Source: Pyronema omphalodes
Taxonomy: Eukaryota; Ascomycota; Pezizomycetes; Pezizales; Pyronemataceae
NCBI GenBank assembly: GCA_024516155.1
Contig: JAJJXM010000067.1
Location: 124,001-188,000, forward strand
Length of the DNA: 64,000 bases
Direction: 5' to 3'
Of this stretch, positions 45,884 to 56,865 are shown piece after piece. The notes beneath the pieces were generated by a model, which made no database searches, had not been told where the DNA came from, and was given only the letters and a program-made list of their open reading frames with translations. Position 1 is the first letter of the stretch; every line of letters begins with the position of its first letter. The translations under genes and the position numbers were made by a program.

Positions 45884-46412
45884 TGCCAGGGAACTAGGAA
45901 CGGACGTTCAAAGAACACACTGAACACTACCGGCAAGGGGGACTAGGCGGGTTCCAGGACGGGGAACGGAAAGACAAGGACCGAAGTGCTCGTCAGACGG
46001 ACGGCACACGAAACAGGAACAGGGACAAGGACAAGAATGACGTGGGACTGGAAGGAGAAGTCTTTATTAAGGACAATGGAAAGACACAAGACGTTCGATG
46101 GAGAACTCGACAACGGGGAGGCAAGCCTCCTTATGTACAAAGGGGCGGCCAGCACTCTTGCTGGGCCGTCATCCAACATCGCTACATGAAAGCTTCCGTT
46201 CTCCATCAATTCACCTGCGACGCCACAGCTCTCCAGCTCATGGTACGTCATCCATCATCAATCAGTCTATCAATCACAACGGCATGGCACACACAACAAC
46301 ACAACAGCAACACAACACAACACGGCAAGACAACGGCACGATGTCGACAACAACAACGACAACACAATGATGACGCAACAACACAACGGCTCGTCAGCCG
46401 TGTGCCGTGACA
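45884..46412 (-). repeat. Ty3-D LTR, left copy (3' LTR on minus)
   Basis: Starts TGCCAGGG, ends CCGTGACA on plus. An ACAACAC-rich stretch lies near 46283-46380. On minus the polypurine tract CGGGGGGGTAC (46413-46422) directly precedes it. Confidence 0.95.
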
Positions 46413-46423
46413 GTACCCCCCCG

Positions 46424-49400
46424 TTAGGCTCGAGTTCCTACGACAGGAGAAGGTTTGTCTGGGTATAACTGGTGGAATCTCTCAGCGGCCTCAGTTTCGG
46501 ATAGGTTCGTTTCCGGTTCCCAGGTTGGGGAGTCGTGGCCGGTCCACTTGACGAGGTACTGCAGGTTTCCTCTTGACCAACGGCTATCCAGAATTTCATC
46601 CACGAACCATTCTTCTTCGCCGTCTACTACTACCGGTAGGGGCGGTGGGATAATCTGGCCAGGGAGGGGGTCCGAAGGGGCTGGGTTTAGTAGGGACACG
46701 GGGAAGGTCCTATGATGTTGCATTGTCTCTGGTATATCCAATTCATAGGCATGGGATCCAATGGGCCGTAACACGGTGAAGGGGCCTAGGTGTTTGTTTT
46801 CCAGTTTCTTTGAGGGGCGGCGGGTTCTGAGGTTGCGGGCGTCCAGCCATACTAGGTCTCCTGGTTTGAAGACCGGCGCGGGGAGTCGGGAATTGTCGGC
46901 GGCCTCTATGTGGCGGGCTTGGGCGTATTTCATTTCAGAGCGTAAGACGTCATGGATGTGTGACATCCTTTCCGCTACCTCGTTCGCTTTCACTTCTTCA
47001 GGATTGTCTGTCCTGATTTCCAATTCGAAAGAGCATTTGGGGTGTCGGCCGTATATAGCGTAGAACGGAGACAGCGACGTTGTATCCGATACTTGGTTAT
47101 TTGCAGCAAATTCTGCCAGTGGTAAAACTTTCTTCCAATCGTCTTGTAAATAACAGACGTACGCGCGGAGATATTGCTCCGTAACCGTGTTGATTCTTTC
47201 TGTTTGGCCGTCGGTTTGGGGGGGGAAGGCCGTGCTCGTGGCAATTTCGATACCCATGCAATTTGCCAGGTGTTTCCAGAAGTGGGCCACAAATTGCGGA
47301 CCGCGGTGGGACACTACTGTGTCTGGCAGGCCGTGTAGTTTGAATACGTTTTCCAGGAAGAGTTGCGCAAAGCCTTCTGCGTCTATCGTGGAGTGACAGG
47401 GCACTAAGTGCCGCTGTTTCGTGAGTCGGCAAACGATCGCACATATTGCGTCGAAGCCTTCTGATGTCGGTAGTCCAGTAACAAAGTCCACAGATATATT
47501 CTGCCAAGGGTGGTGCGGGACCGGTAGGGGTTTCAAGGTTCCATAGGGTGCGTGGCGGGTAGCTTTTGTTCTTTTACAAGTGTGGCAATTTCGGACGAAT
47601 TGGTCCACATCTTTTCTCATCGAGGGCCAGTAATAATTCCTGGCGAGGAGTTCGAAAGTCTTTGCACGGCCCGGGTGTCCCATGGTGGGGGGGTCGTGGT
47701 GATCTTGTAGTAGTTTCAATCGTAGTTTGTCCAGCGCGGGGACATAGAGGCAGTCTCGGTAGTACAATCTGTTTTCCAACACGGAGCAATCGGCGAGTGA
47801 TATGTCCTTACAGATTTGTGTACCGTCTTCCAGCATTCCCAACACTCGGTTGGGGAATGAATCTGTCTTGTAGCCCTCCTTAAACAGGAGGTCCACTTCG
47901 GAGGGTGCAAGTTTCATGGGCGGGGTCATGCACAACTGGAAGTTCTGTGGCTTTAGAACAGCTTGCTGGTTCGCTAGTATGCGTTCGTCTCCCTCTCCCG
48001 GGAGGTCGGCGGCTCGTCTTGTCAGGGCGTCCGGTTTTCCTCCCAACGTTCCCGGTCGATAGGTGATCACAAAGTTGAACCGAGACAGGAATTCGGACCA
48101 GCGTGCTTGTCGTCTGTTTAGTAGCTTTGTCGTCATAAAGTATTCGAGATTCTTGTGGTCTGTCAATACTTTTATAGGGAAGGCGGAGCCCTCCAAGTGG
48201 GGACGCCATTCCTCGAAACAACGAACTATTGCCAGTAGTTCTTTGTCATAGATCACATAGTTGCATTCTGCCGGGGAATGCTTTTTGGAATAAAACGCGA
48301 CGGGGTGTAACACGTTATCGTCGTCGTATTGTGATGAAACTCCAGCAGACACATAGTCAGATGCGTCTGTTGCTACTACAATCGGTTTCTCGTAGTCGAA
48401 GTGCTTGAGAATCGGTGCTGATGTAAATGCGTCCTTCAGTCGGTCGAAGGCGCTTTGCTGATCTTTACCCCAGGTAAAGGGGATTGCTTTACCATCTTTC
48501 TTTTTGGTCAGAGCCGTCAGAGGGGAGACCACTTTTGAGTAGTCTTTGATAAATCTTCGGTAGAAATTCGCGAAACCCAGGAACTCTTGGACCTGTTTCA
48601 AATTGGTTGGTTCCTTCCAATCTCTCACTGTGGCTACTTTGGAATCCATCATGCGCGCGCCGTCGCGGCCGATGTTGTAACCCAGGTACTGTACTTCTGC
48701 CTTAGCAAACTTACACTTCTCTGGCTTCAAGTGCAGTTTTTCTTGTTTGAGTCGTTCCAAGATCTTTCGGACGTGTGAGGTGTGATCGGGCTTTGTTTCA
48801 GAGAATACGAGAATATCGTCCAAGTATGCCGTACAAAACTGGTCCAGGTATGGTCTCAGGACATCATTTATAAGTGCCTGGAAATCGGCAGGCGCGTTGG
48901 TGAGCCCAAAGGGCATCACTTTCGACTCGAATAGGCCGTACCTTGTGCGGAAGGCCGTCTTCCATTCTTCGCCCTCTGCCATTCTGATAAGGTTATAAGC
49001 GCTGCGGACATCTAGGGTCGTAAAGTATTGAGCTTTGGAAAGATTCATCATCGTTTCCTGTATCAATGGCAGCGGGTACCGATTCTTCTCGGTACCTTCA
49101 TTCAGTCTTCGGTAATCGACGCATAGGCGTAGGGATCCGTCTGATTTTTTCACGAATAATATCGGCGAGGCGGCTGATGATTGGGAGCGTTGTATAAATC
49201 CTTTCTCCAAATTCTCATCGAGCCACGCTTTCAGCGTCTGCAACTCGTTGCGTGACAGCGAGTATAACGGACCAAAGGGGGGGACGAATCCCTCTTTCAG
49301 TGGGATCTTGTGGTCGTAGGGTCGGTGTGGGGGGAGTTCCTTCGCGTTGACCTCCTTGAATAAATCGAGGTAGTCATGATACTCTTCGGGGATCATGTCT

Positions 49401-50092
49401 TTCAGTTCCTCATCCGTGAGGGGGGGCTTGTCTTGTAGGGCGACGGTGATCTCGTCCAACGATAGCGAGAACACTGTCAGGCTTTCGTCTGCTACCATTT
49501 CTTTGAAGTCGGAGATGGTTAGACTTGAGATCGCTATTGGGGGTTCGTCCGGGGGGTCGGGGACCGAGTCTTCTAACTCCGGCATGGGGTTTGTGTCGGG
49601 CTCGTGGACAGCGGGAGGGGGCCTCGAGTCCAGGACCTCGACACCGGTTGTGCTTACAGGCAACGGGGTGCAGTTCCTTAGGCAGTATTGGGAGTCGAAG
49701 CTTACAGTGTTGGAACTGAAGCTTATTGTTACGTCGTGTTTCTTCAACCAGGGGATGCCCAACACCACCGGGTAGTGACCCAACTTGGTGACGAACATGG
49801 GAAGGGTTTCCGAGTGACCATTGATGGTACACTCTACTTGGGCGAGGTGTGTGATTTTTCCTGAGGATATGGGGCGGCCGTCGATAACTTCGACCGTTCG
49901 GGCGGTGGATAGGGGGGTTAGGGGGAGTTTGTGATGGCGGGCGAAATTGCGGTCAACAAAGGCGATACCAGTAGCGCCGCAGTCAACGAGCGCTACTGTT
50001 TTCACGGAGCGGTTATTGGAAAACAAGGAGCAAGAGAGAACAAGGTGTTTGCATTCTAACTTTCCAGTAAAACTTGCGCCCGATAATAGCAA
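46424..50092 (-). CDS. Ty3-D pol, full length but with altered integrase Asp
   Basis: 1,222 codons without a stop from the first Met. Protease ALVDCGATGIAFVD; RT FTTLDVRSAYNLIRM, MPFGLTNAPADF and YLDDILVFS; RNase H VATDASDYVSAG and DHKNLEYF; integrase zinc domain HHDPPTMGHPG to CHTCKR. Integrase catalytic motifs are VDFVTGLP, then SHRGPQF where all relatives here have SD, and the Glu of TVTEQYLRAY. The second Asp of the DDE triad is therefore His (GAC to CAC). A chromodomain (EEWFVDEILDSR, LVKWTGH) closes the protein 11 bases from the LTR. Confidence 0.9.
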   Translation of the reverse strand: MLLSGASFTGKLECKHLVLSCSLFSNNRSVKTVALVDCGATGIAFVDRNFARHHKLPLTPLSTARTVEVIDGRPISSGKITHLAQVECTINGHSETLPMFVTKLGHYPVVLGIPWLKKHDVTISFSSNTVSFDSQYCLRNCTPLPVSTTGVEVLDSRPPPAVHEPDTNPMPELEDSVPDPPDEPPIAISSLTISDFKEMVADESLTVFSLSLDEITVALQDKPPLTDEELKDMIPEEYHDYLDLFKEVNAKELPPHRPYDHKIPLKEGFVPPFGPLYSLSRNELQTLKAWLDENLEKGFIQRSQSSAASPILFVKKSDGSLRLCVDYRRLNEGTEKNRYPLPLIQETMMNLSKAQYFTTLDVRSAYNLIRMAEGEEWKTAFRTRYGLFESKVMPFGLTNAPADFQALINDVLRPYLDQFCTAYLDDILVFSETKPDHTSHVRKILERLKQEKLHLKPEKCKFAKAEVQYLGYNIGRDGARMMDSKVATVRDWKEPTNLKQVQEFLGFANFYRRFIKDYSKVVSPLTALTKKKDGKAIPFTWGKDQQSAFDRLKDAFTSAPILKHFDYEKPIVVATDASDYVSAGVSSQYDDDNVLHPVAFYSKKHSPAECNYVIYDKELLAIVRCFEEWRPHLEGSAFPIKVLTDHKNLEYFMTTKLLNRRQARWSEFLSRFNFVITYRPGTLGGKPDALTRRAADLPGEGDERILANQQAVLKPQNFQLCMTPPMKLAPSEVDLLFKEGYKTDSFPNRVLGMLEDGTQICKDISLADCSVLENRLYYRDCLYVPALDKLRLKLLQDHHDPPTMGHPGRAKTFELLARNYYWPSMRKDVDQFVRNCHTCKRTKATRHAPYGTLKPLPVPHHPWQNISVDFVTGLPTSEGFDAICAIVCRLTKQRHLVPCHSTIDAEGFAQLFLENVFKLHGLPDTVVSHRGPQFVAHFWKHLANCMGIEIATSTAFPPQTDGQTERINTVTEQYLRAYVCYLQDDWKKVLPLAEFAANNQVSDTTSLSPFYAIYGRHPKCSFELEIRTDNPEEVKANEVAERMSHIHDVLRSEMKYAQARHIEAADNSRLPAPVFKPGDLVWLDARNLRTRRPSKKLENKHLGPFTVLRPIGSHAYELDIPETMQHHRTFPVSLLNPAPSDPLPGQIIPPPLPVVVDGEEEWFVDEILDSRWSRGNLQYLVKWTGHDSPTWEPETNLSETEAAERFHQLYPDKPSPVVGTRA

Positions 50093-50145
50093 TGTATCAG
50101 CAATAATTTTCCCACCAGCGGCAGAGCCATCTTCTTGCAGCTGGT

Positions 50146-51725
50146 TTATTCTTTTCCCGATACCTCTTCTTCATTATCCAATAATTCCACGCTCACCACT
50201 TTAACATTCGTCTTGGCGGGGCACGACGCAGCCATGTGGCCGAGGCCACCGCAGTAGAGGCAACGTCCTTCTGACAGGCGGGTCGCGCGCTCCTGTGCCG
50301 ACAGTTTCTGACGGGGTCCCTGGGCAGGGGTTTGCTTGCTGGAGGAGGCGGTGGTGGCTTGGGTAGCGGGGGTGGGGCGGCTGGTGGCGGGGGGTGGCGG
50401 CGGTAGTGGGTTCAACTTGGCCGCGGTTGGTACGCAGCTTGCGGAGGTTCTCAAGTGCTCTCAATTGGGAGTCCAATTTTTGGCACTGGTCAACAAATTC
50501 GTGCATCGTAGCGGTGGGAGGGGCGCCAACCAACTTTTCGTGCAACTCGAGGGACAGGCCGTTACGCAGAGCATCCATGGTGGCGGCTTCATCCCAGCCT
50601 AACTCTGCGACCAGGCGGGAGAACTCTGCATAATAGTCCGAAAATTCGCGGTTGTTTTGTCGGAGATGTTGTAGTTTGAAACGAGGCGTTGCGCGCTCGT
50701 CCGGGTCTCCGAAGGTACGCTGTAAAATTTTAATGACGTCCTCGACGTCGTTGAGGGCCCAGCGGTTGCCATTTTCCTTGATATAAGGAAGAATCTGATC
50801 CAAGGCGCATCCGCGGAGGCGGCCCATGGCATAAGAAATCCGTTTGTGAGGGGTTGGGAAGCGTAGTTCGTCGCTCACCAACTTGATGCGAAGCAAGGAG
50901 ACAAAGCGGCGGATGTCCTCCCTGTTGGACCCGTCGAAGGTTGGCGGATCCGAGATTTTGTCTCCGGTCACGCGGATGCCAGGGGAGGCGAGTAGCGCGT
51001 TGATGAGTTCACGCTGGCGGGTGAGCTCCTTCTCGTAGTAGTGAATTTCATTCGTATCTGCTTGTTCCTCCGGGGTTAGGAGGATTTCGGGGTCTCGGGG
51101 GGGGGGTCTTGGAATTGGTGCGATTATAGCGGGGGCGGGGGCTGCGGCTGCGGCTGTGGTAGGGGGTGCGGCGGTTCGCGGCACTGTTTCTGGGCCATTT
51201 GGATAAACCTGGACGGAGCCAGTCTGGATAACGACAGGGGGAATGGGGGCAGGGGTGGGAGCTTCCGGAGCGCGGGAGGCGACAGGGCTGGAGACCCGAG
51301 TGCTGTTATGGGAGCCGGGGGTTTCCGCGAGGTCGTTTAAGAGATAGCCCGTGGGGTGGTCTTGGGCGTCTAGGATGGATTGCGCGAGTTGTTTGGTGAA
51401 AGTAAGCGGTTCATGGCCGTCAGGGAACTGGGTCATGGAGGCAGCGTTCACAAGTTGCTGCCAGTGTCCATCGTCGATAAGTTTAACGTGCATTCTGGCG
51501 GGCTCGGAGGATTGGCTTGAGTCTGATGGTGTGGCGGACGTGCTCCTGGTAAGTGTAGTCCTGGAGTTCCCAGCGGACCACAAGGTAGCAGTGATTTTCT
51601 GCTCTTCGGATGGTTCTTCGCACTGCGCCAGCGAATCGGTCGGAAATCCCGAAGGTTTCGTTTAGGGTGTGCGTTTCCAGGGCTTGTTTTAGGGCGTATG
51701 TCCAAGCAGAACCGGTGGGGTTCAT
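50146..51725 (-). pseudogene. Ty3-D gag, in three frames
   Basis: The first frame starts at ATG 51725 (MNPTGSAWTYALKQ) and ends near 51483. The capsid part lies in a second frame (51583-50201) with PTFDGSNREDIRRFVSLLR and NREFSDYYAEFSRLV. From about 50430 a third frame carries the Pro-rich linker and the intact knuckle CLYCGGLGHMAASC. Each change equals one base. They may be two indel mutations or errors in GC-rich sequence; the gag to pol step that follows is the normal -1. Confidence 0.7.
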
Positions 51726-51760
51726 GCGTGTTGGTTGAATAATTATTCGATCGAACGTAA

Positions 51761-52289
51761 TGTCAGGGAACTAGGAACGGACGTTCAAAGAACACACTGA
51801 ACACTACCGGCAAGGGGAACTAGGCGGGTTCCAGGACGGGGAACGGAAAGACAAGGACCGAAGTGCTCGTCAGACGGACGGCACACGAAACAGGAACAGG
51901 GACAAGGACAAGAATGACGTGGGACTGGAAGGAGAAGTCTTTATTAAGGACAAGGGAAAGACACAGGACGTTCGATGGAGAACTCGACAACGGGGAGGCA
52001 AGCCTCCTTATGTACAAAGGGGCGGCCAGCACTCTTGCTGGGCCGTCATCCAACATCGCTACATGAAAGCTTCCGTTCTCCATCAATTCACCTGCGACGC
52101 CACAGCTCTCCAGCTCATGGTACGTCATCCATCATCAATCAGTCTATCAATCACAACGGCACGGCACACACAACAACACAACAGCAACACAACACAACAC
52201 GGCAAGACAACGGCACGATGTCGACAACAACAACGACAACACAATGATGACGCAACAACACAACGGCTCGTCAGCCGTGTGCCGTGACA
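51761..52289 (-). repeat. Ty3-D LTR, right copy (5' LTR on minus)
   Basis: Starts TGTCAGGG, ends CCGTGACA on plus, followed by the second TCTTG. Small ORFs in it recur in the left copy and are not genes. Confidence 0.95.
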
Positions 52290-54616
52290 TCTTGTTTCTC
52301 CCCGTTTCGTAGTTTCGTTAGTATCCCCTGAATTTCCTGATCCTCCACCATTTTTTCTTTTATTGTGGCTAGCAGTGCTTCGTCTTCACGTAATCGGGTT
52401 ACACTAGTTGCGTACGCTTCCAGGCTGGGCCTAGGCGCTAAATTGGTAGGTTTAAACACGGAGGGGTCTAGCCGAGAATCGTTTGGGTTAGGCGAGGGCT
52501 TTGCTAGGCTTACTGCACTAGCCGAGAAAGATTGTTCTGGCAGTAGTATGCGGTCTTTATGCTGCCGATGTTTTGCCTCCCCTTCCCAGGGCGAGTCTCC
52601 TGACTCGCGAGATAAGATGTCCGGTTTTCCCGCTAATTTTCCTGGCCGATAAACAATGGTGAAGTTGTAATTAGCGAGGACTTCGCCCCACCGTGCCTGA
52701 CGCAGGTTGAGGTCTTTTTTCGTTTTGCAGTACTCCAGATTTTTATGATCGGTGAGGATTTTAATCTGGTGCTGAGTGCTCTTGCAGTACGTAGCCCATT
52801 TCTGGAGGCTTTCTACGATGGCTAGGAGTTCCTTGTCGTGAATGTCGTAGTTACGTTCGGCATCCTTCGGTTTGCGGGAGAAGTATCCTAAAGGGTGTAG
52901 GATTCCGTCTTCATCGGGCTGAGAGCAGACTGCTCCAATAACGTAATCCGAAGCGTCGGTTTCCAGTGTGAGTGGGCGAGTAGGTTCGAAATGTTTTAAG
53001 ATTGGTTGAGAGATCATAGCCTGCTTTAGGCTGTCGAACGCTTGTTGGGCTGCGTCGTCCCATATGAATGGTGCGTCTTTTCGTATGAGCCTTGTGAGGG
53101 GGGTAGTGATTTTACTGAAATCTCTTATGAACCGGCGATAACAATTCGCGAACCCCAGAAAACTCTGGATTCCCTTTACGTTGCTAGGTTCCTGCCAATC
53201 TTTTACGGCTTTTATCTTCTCCGGGTCCATGGATATCCCGTCTGGGGCAATGATGTACCCGAGGTATTCTGTCTTGTTGGTATGGAATTCACACTTGCTC
53301 GCCTTCAGGTTAAGGCCCACTTGTCTGATTCTTTCCAAGATGAGACGGACATGTTTTCGATGGGTTTCCATGTCATCCGAGTAGATTAGGATATCGTCGA
53401 GATACGCGATACAGAAGATGTCCAAATAGTCACTTAACACTTCATTCATCCAGCGTTGGAACAAGGCCGGGGCATTGGTTAAGCCGAACGGCATGACGAG
53501 GTATTCAAACAACCCATATTTCGTCCTGAACGCGGTCTTCCACTCGTCGCCTTTTGCTATTCGGAGGTTGTGGTAGGCGTCTCGTACGTCCAGTTTGGTA
53601 TAAACCTTTGCTTTTGCCAACCTATCCAACGCTTCCCCGATTAGTGGTGACGGGGTCCTATCTTTTATGGTGATAGAGTTGAGTCCTCGATAATCTACAC
53701 ACAGCCGGAGGCCTCCGTCTTTCTTTTTTACGAAGTGGATGGGGGCTCCTGCGGGAGATGTAGAGCTACGTATCCATCCCTTTCTTAGACTGTCATCCAT
53801 GTATTCTTTCAAGGCTTGTAGCCTATTTTCATCCAGCGCTCGTAAAGGTTCAAACGGAGGCATCTTGTCGTCTATCAAGGGTATTCGATGATCCTGATGG
53901 CGGTGGGGAGGTTGTGAGCTATTCCCCTTTTCCGTGAAGACCATCAGATAGTCATGGTATTCCTTTGGGACAACATCCTCGGGTTTTGGCTTGTTGGGAG
54001 CATTCTCGTTTATGACTTCTTGGGGTTTCTCGCTTGAGGTCTCGGCTATTTCGTAGTATTCGTCGGGAGCGGAAGGTTGTTGGAGCGTGAGGGTGTTCCG
54101 GATATCTCCAGTCGTGCCCTCCTCTGGTTTTCCTTCTTGGTCGTGAACAAGACAAATGTCGTCATTTTCGCTGGGGTACTCGTCACCGTCTTCAGTACTT
54201 CGGTCCAGGCTGCGGTTTCCTTTTGGGTTGAAATTGCGTTGGTACAGTCGGATTGCTGCTTCCTCCGGGACAGTTTTGGCGTGGGGGGACAGATCCAAGC
54301 ATTCCCTTGCACATTTTTCAGAGTCGAAGGTTACCTTTCCTTCCTTCCAATCAATGTTCGGGTTGTGTTTTTTCAGCCATGGCAACCCTACGATGATGGG
54401 GGAATTGCCTGTGGTGATACAGTGTAATTTGATTCGTTCGTGGTGATTGTTTATGGTCAACCACACGGTGGTGCCGTGTGTGACTGGTCCGCTCGCAATT
54501 TCCCTCCCGTCTACGGTTAATACTCTTCGTACTATTGTTTTTTTATCAAGGGGGAGTTTGATTTTTCCGGCGTAGTCTTTGTCTATGAAGTTTTCGGTAG
54601 CCCCGCAGTCTACCAT
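52290..54616 (-). CDS. Ty3-B pol, first part: protease, RT, RNase H
   Basis: The shown start is the first Met; the frame is open further toward gag, as expected for a -1 frameshift. Motifs are MVDCGATENFID (protease), YTKLDVRDAYHNLRI, MPFGLTNAPALF and YLDDILIYS (RT), LETDASDYVIGAV and DHKNLEY (RNase H), then the tether toward integrase. Ty3-D inserts at 52289/52290 (TSD TCTTG); the frame resumes at 45878 with NGEKQDTRVALG. Confidence 0.9.
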
Positions 54617-54774
54617 AGCCGTAGTTTTATCTGTCTCTTTGTTTTTTCCTTGAATCCTGACTGATAAAATAATTTTCTCGTCCCGTTGGTATCTCCCTAT
54701 ACTTGAAATAATGAAGGGATTTTCTGGAGGCTTCGGGCTAATGTTTTTCTTCCCCAGGAGTGTGTCCGTCTTCT

Positions 54775-55899
54775 TTACTCCTGGGGATCCTCTTTTCCCG
54801 ATTCGTCGGTTTCCTCACTTTCGTCCATGGTGGTTTCTGCGGCTCGGAAAGGTTTCTTCGGAGGAAAAGGCTTTTTGTTGGGACAGCGGGCAGAGAAATG
54901 TCCGGTCTTTCCACACCGGAAAAACTCATTGTTCTTTCGTCGTCGTTCTTCCTCGAGTCTATCCCTGCCTCGGGATCTTCGAGTTGCGTCAAGTTCCATT
55001 GGGGTGGGTTCGGGTAGCACGTTATCGTGAGTTCGTGAGTACGGGGCAGAGGTCTCTCTAAAGTCCCGGTAATACGGAGGGTCACTTCGGGTTCGAAGCG
55101 TGAGGAAGTTGAAGAGCCGGTTATCAAGGGCGATGGATTTGTTGACATAATCCGTGATGTTCCGGGGTTTTTCGTCAAGGAGAGCGAGTTGCTTCTGGAC
55201 TTCCATGTTCAATCCATCGTGGAATTGATCGATATACATGGCGTCGTTATAGTCCAAGTCTGCCATGATTCGCTGGAAGTCCGCCCAGTATGCAGCTGCG
55301 GAACGATTTCCCTGCTTGATCGTCTTGAACGTTCGGCGAGCCACCTCTTTACTGTCTGCTTCCCCAAACGCCCTACTGATGGCGGTTTTGAATTCCGCCC
55401 AAGTCTCATATTTGCTAACCCCCTCTTGCATGGATGGTTCGATCCAGGACCATGCGTTTCCTCTGCATCTGGCGCTGGCATAATTGACCTTCTTACTGTC
55501 TTGGTCGAATTTGTTTGCCTCGCAATTGAATTTCAATTCGCATTGGATGAGGAATGCCCGTAACTTCGATCTCTCGCCGTAGTACAGTTCCGGGTCTTCT
55601 ATTTTCGGCTGGCCAGATAGAGGAGGTTGGTAGAGCTGTTGTAGGAGCATTTGGAGTTGGTCCGTTGTCATTTGGACCGCCGAGAAGGGGGGTCCTGGGT
55701 TTCCGAGCGGAGTTGACATTCCAGAGTTGTTTTCGTCCGTAGCGGGGGTTTGTGGTCTCGATAGGTGTTCTGGGGTCACGGGGCTTGCAGGTCGGGCGTG
55801 TTCGTCGATTGCTTCGCCGAGTTCCTTGAATTGGAAGGGATCCAGCGTCGGAGGGAGTGGTATCTTGTCGGGTGTTGGGTACCTCGGGGGGAGACGCAA
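54775..55899 (-). CDS. Ty3-B gag
   Basis: Open frame of about 374 codons; the upstream limit is not an ATG, and the first ATG codons inside are near 55723 and 55671, so the true start is uncertain. The capsid domain runs from ERSKLRAFLIQCELKFN to NRLFNFLTL. The C-terminal knuckle reads FFRCGKTGHFSARC; the first Cys of the usual CxxC is Phe. Pol follows in the -1 phase. Confidence 0.85.
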   Translation of the reverse strand: MRLPPRYPTPDKIPLPPTLDPFQFKELGEAIDEHARPASPVTPEHLSRPQTPATDENNSGMSTPLGNPGPPFSAVQMTTDQLQMLLQQLYQPPLSGQPKIEDPELYYGERSKLRAFLIQCELKFNCEANKFDQDSKKVNYASARCRGNAWSWIEPSMQEGVSKYETWAEFKTAISRAFGEADSKEVARRTFKTIKQGNRSAAAYWADFQRIMADLDYNDAMYIDQFHDGLNMEVQKQLALLDEKPRNITDYVNKSIALDNRLFNFLTLRTRSDPPYYRDFRETSAPYSRTHDNVLPEPTPMELDATRRSRGRDRLEEERRRKNNEFFRCGKTGHFSARCPNKKPFPPKKPFRAAETTMDESEETDESGKEDPQE

Positions 55900-55905
55900 T
55901 CAAAT

Positions 55906-56860
55906 TATTAGGCACCACCGGCGGTTAGGCAAGGAGGTAGGCAACACGATTGTTCTTGTGGTGGTCCTGTCGAGAGTTTCACAGGAAGGACTTCTAGGAG
56001 GGGGATTCTCTAACGTGAGGAAAGGAGGGAAGTTGGGGACAGGGTTGGGGATCTGGGGTTAGGGTTAGAGGTTACTCCTATTCGGTGATTTCGTTCACAG
56101 AAGGGACGGACGAATCAAGGGAGAAGGAGGTGGATGTTGAAAGTAAATTGATTGCGTGGAGAATATCTACGTGTCCTATCTATCCCCCTTTATACCTTTT
56201 TGTCCCTCCTCTTTTCATCGACGCCGAGGGTCAATTTTGTCGTACCTTCGACACTTCGGATTTCCCAGAATCCTCCCCATCCTTCTCCACGCCTCAATCT
56301 GTAATTACAATATTTGCTAACTAATACTTCTAACTATTACGTGATGCCTTTCGCTTCCTTTTCCCCCTTTTTATTCTTTTATCTTTTCACCGCTCGAGTC
56401 CATTCGCGAGCTAAGCGAGCCTCGCTTGCCTCGACATTTCATACCCGAAACCCCCTCTTCGCCTACACTTTTTCGCCTATCTTTTTCCCCACTCTTTTTG
56501 CCGATCCATTTCACCGAGCATACTTCGTTCTTATCGTGAAGCCCCTGTTCGTTCGGGGTTCCATAATTCGAACAGCGGAGTTGACATAGCTCGCTTTCTC
56601 ACGGTATTCCGGTTAACTCCCCGCTCCTTATTTCCTCCCGAATTCCTCGCTTACATCCCTCATTCGCTTATTTCTTTTCTCGCTAATTCCTTTCTGAGGG
56701 GGTGTATCAACCCTAGCCTCGGGATCCCCAACAATGGTGATTTCCTAGTCTTTCCTCTCCGTGGTAAATAGGTACCCTACGGCCACGGTTATTCCCAGTG
56801 TCCAAAGGATACCAACCGTAATGGAGGCTCCTAAGAGCATGTCAAAGTTGATTCTTGACA
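55906..56860 (-). repeat. Ty3-B LTR, right copy (5' LTR on minus)
   Basis: 955 bases, starts TATTAGGC where the other copy has TGTTAGGC, so one terminal base is mutated; ends CTTGACA. Flanked by the second GAAAC. Confidence 0.95.
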
Positions 56861-56865
56861 GAAAC

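Larger units (their letters stand above)
45884..52289 (-). mobile_element. Ty3-D: chromoviral LTR retrotransposon, minus strand
   Basis: LTRs 45884-46412 and 51761-52289, both 529 bases; TSD TCTTG at 45879-45883 and 52290-52294. It sits in pol of Ty3-B. By eye five positions differ between the LTRs. Length 6.4 kb, with no nested insertion of its own. Confidence 0.95.
32160..56860 (-). mobile_element. Ty3-B: chromoviral LTR retrotransposon with an extra ORF, minus strand
   Basis: LTRs 32160-33115 and 55906-56860 start TG and end CA on plus; the target duplication GAAAC is at 32155-32159 and 56861-56865. It sits in the integrase of Ty3-A. Without Ty3-C and Ty3-D it is about 7.5 kb. Order on the minus strand is LTR, gag, pol, ORF3, LTR. 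By eye the LTR copies differ at about a dozen of 956 positions. Confidence 0.95.

Noticed and set aside
45986..46410. ORFs of 67-122 codons repeated at 45986-46410 and 51863-52287
   Set aside because: Both sit in the LTRs of Ty3-D and follow the ACAAC-rich sequence.
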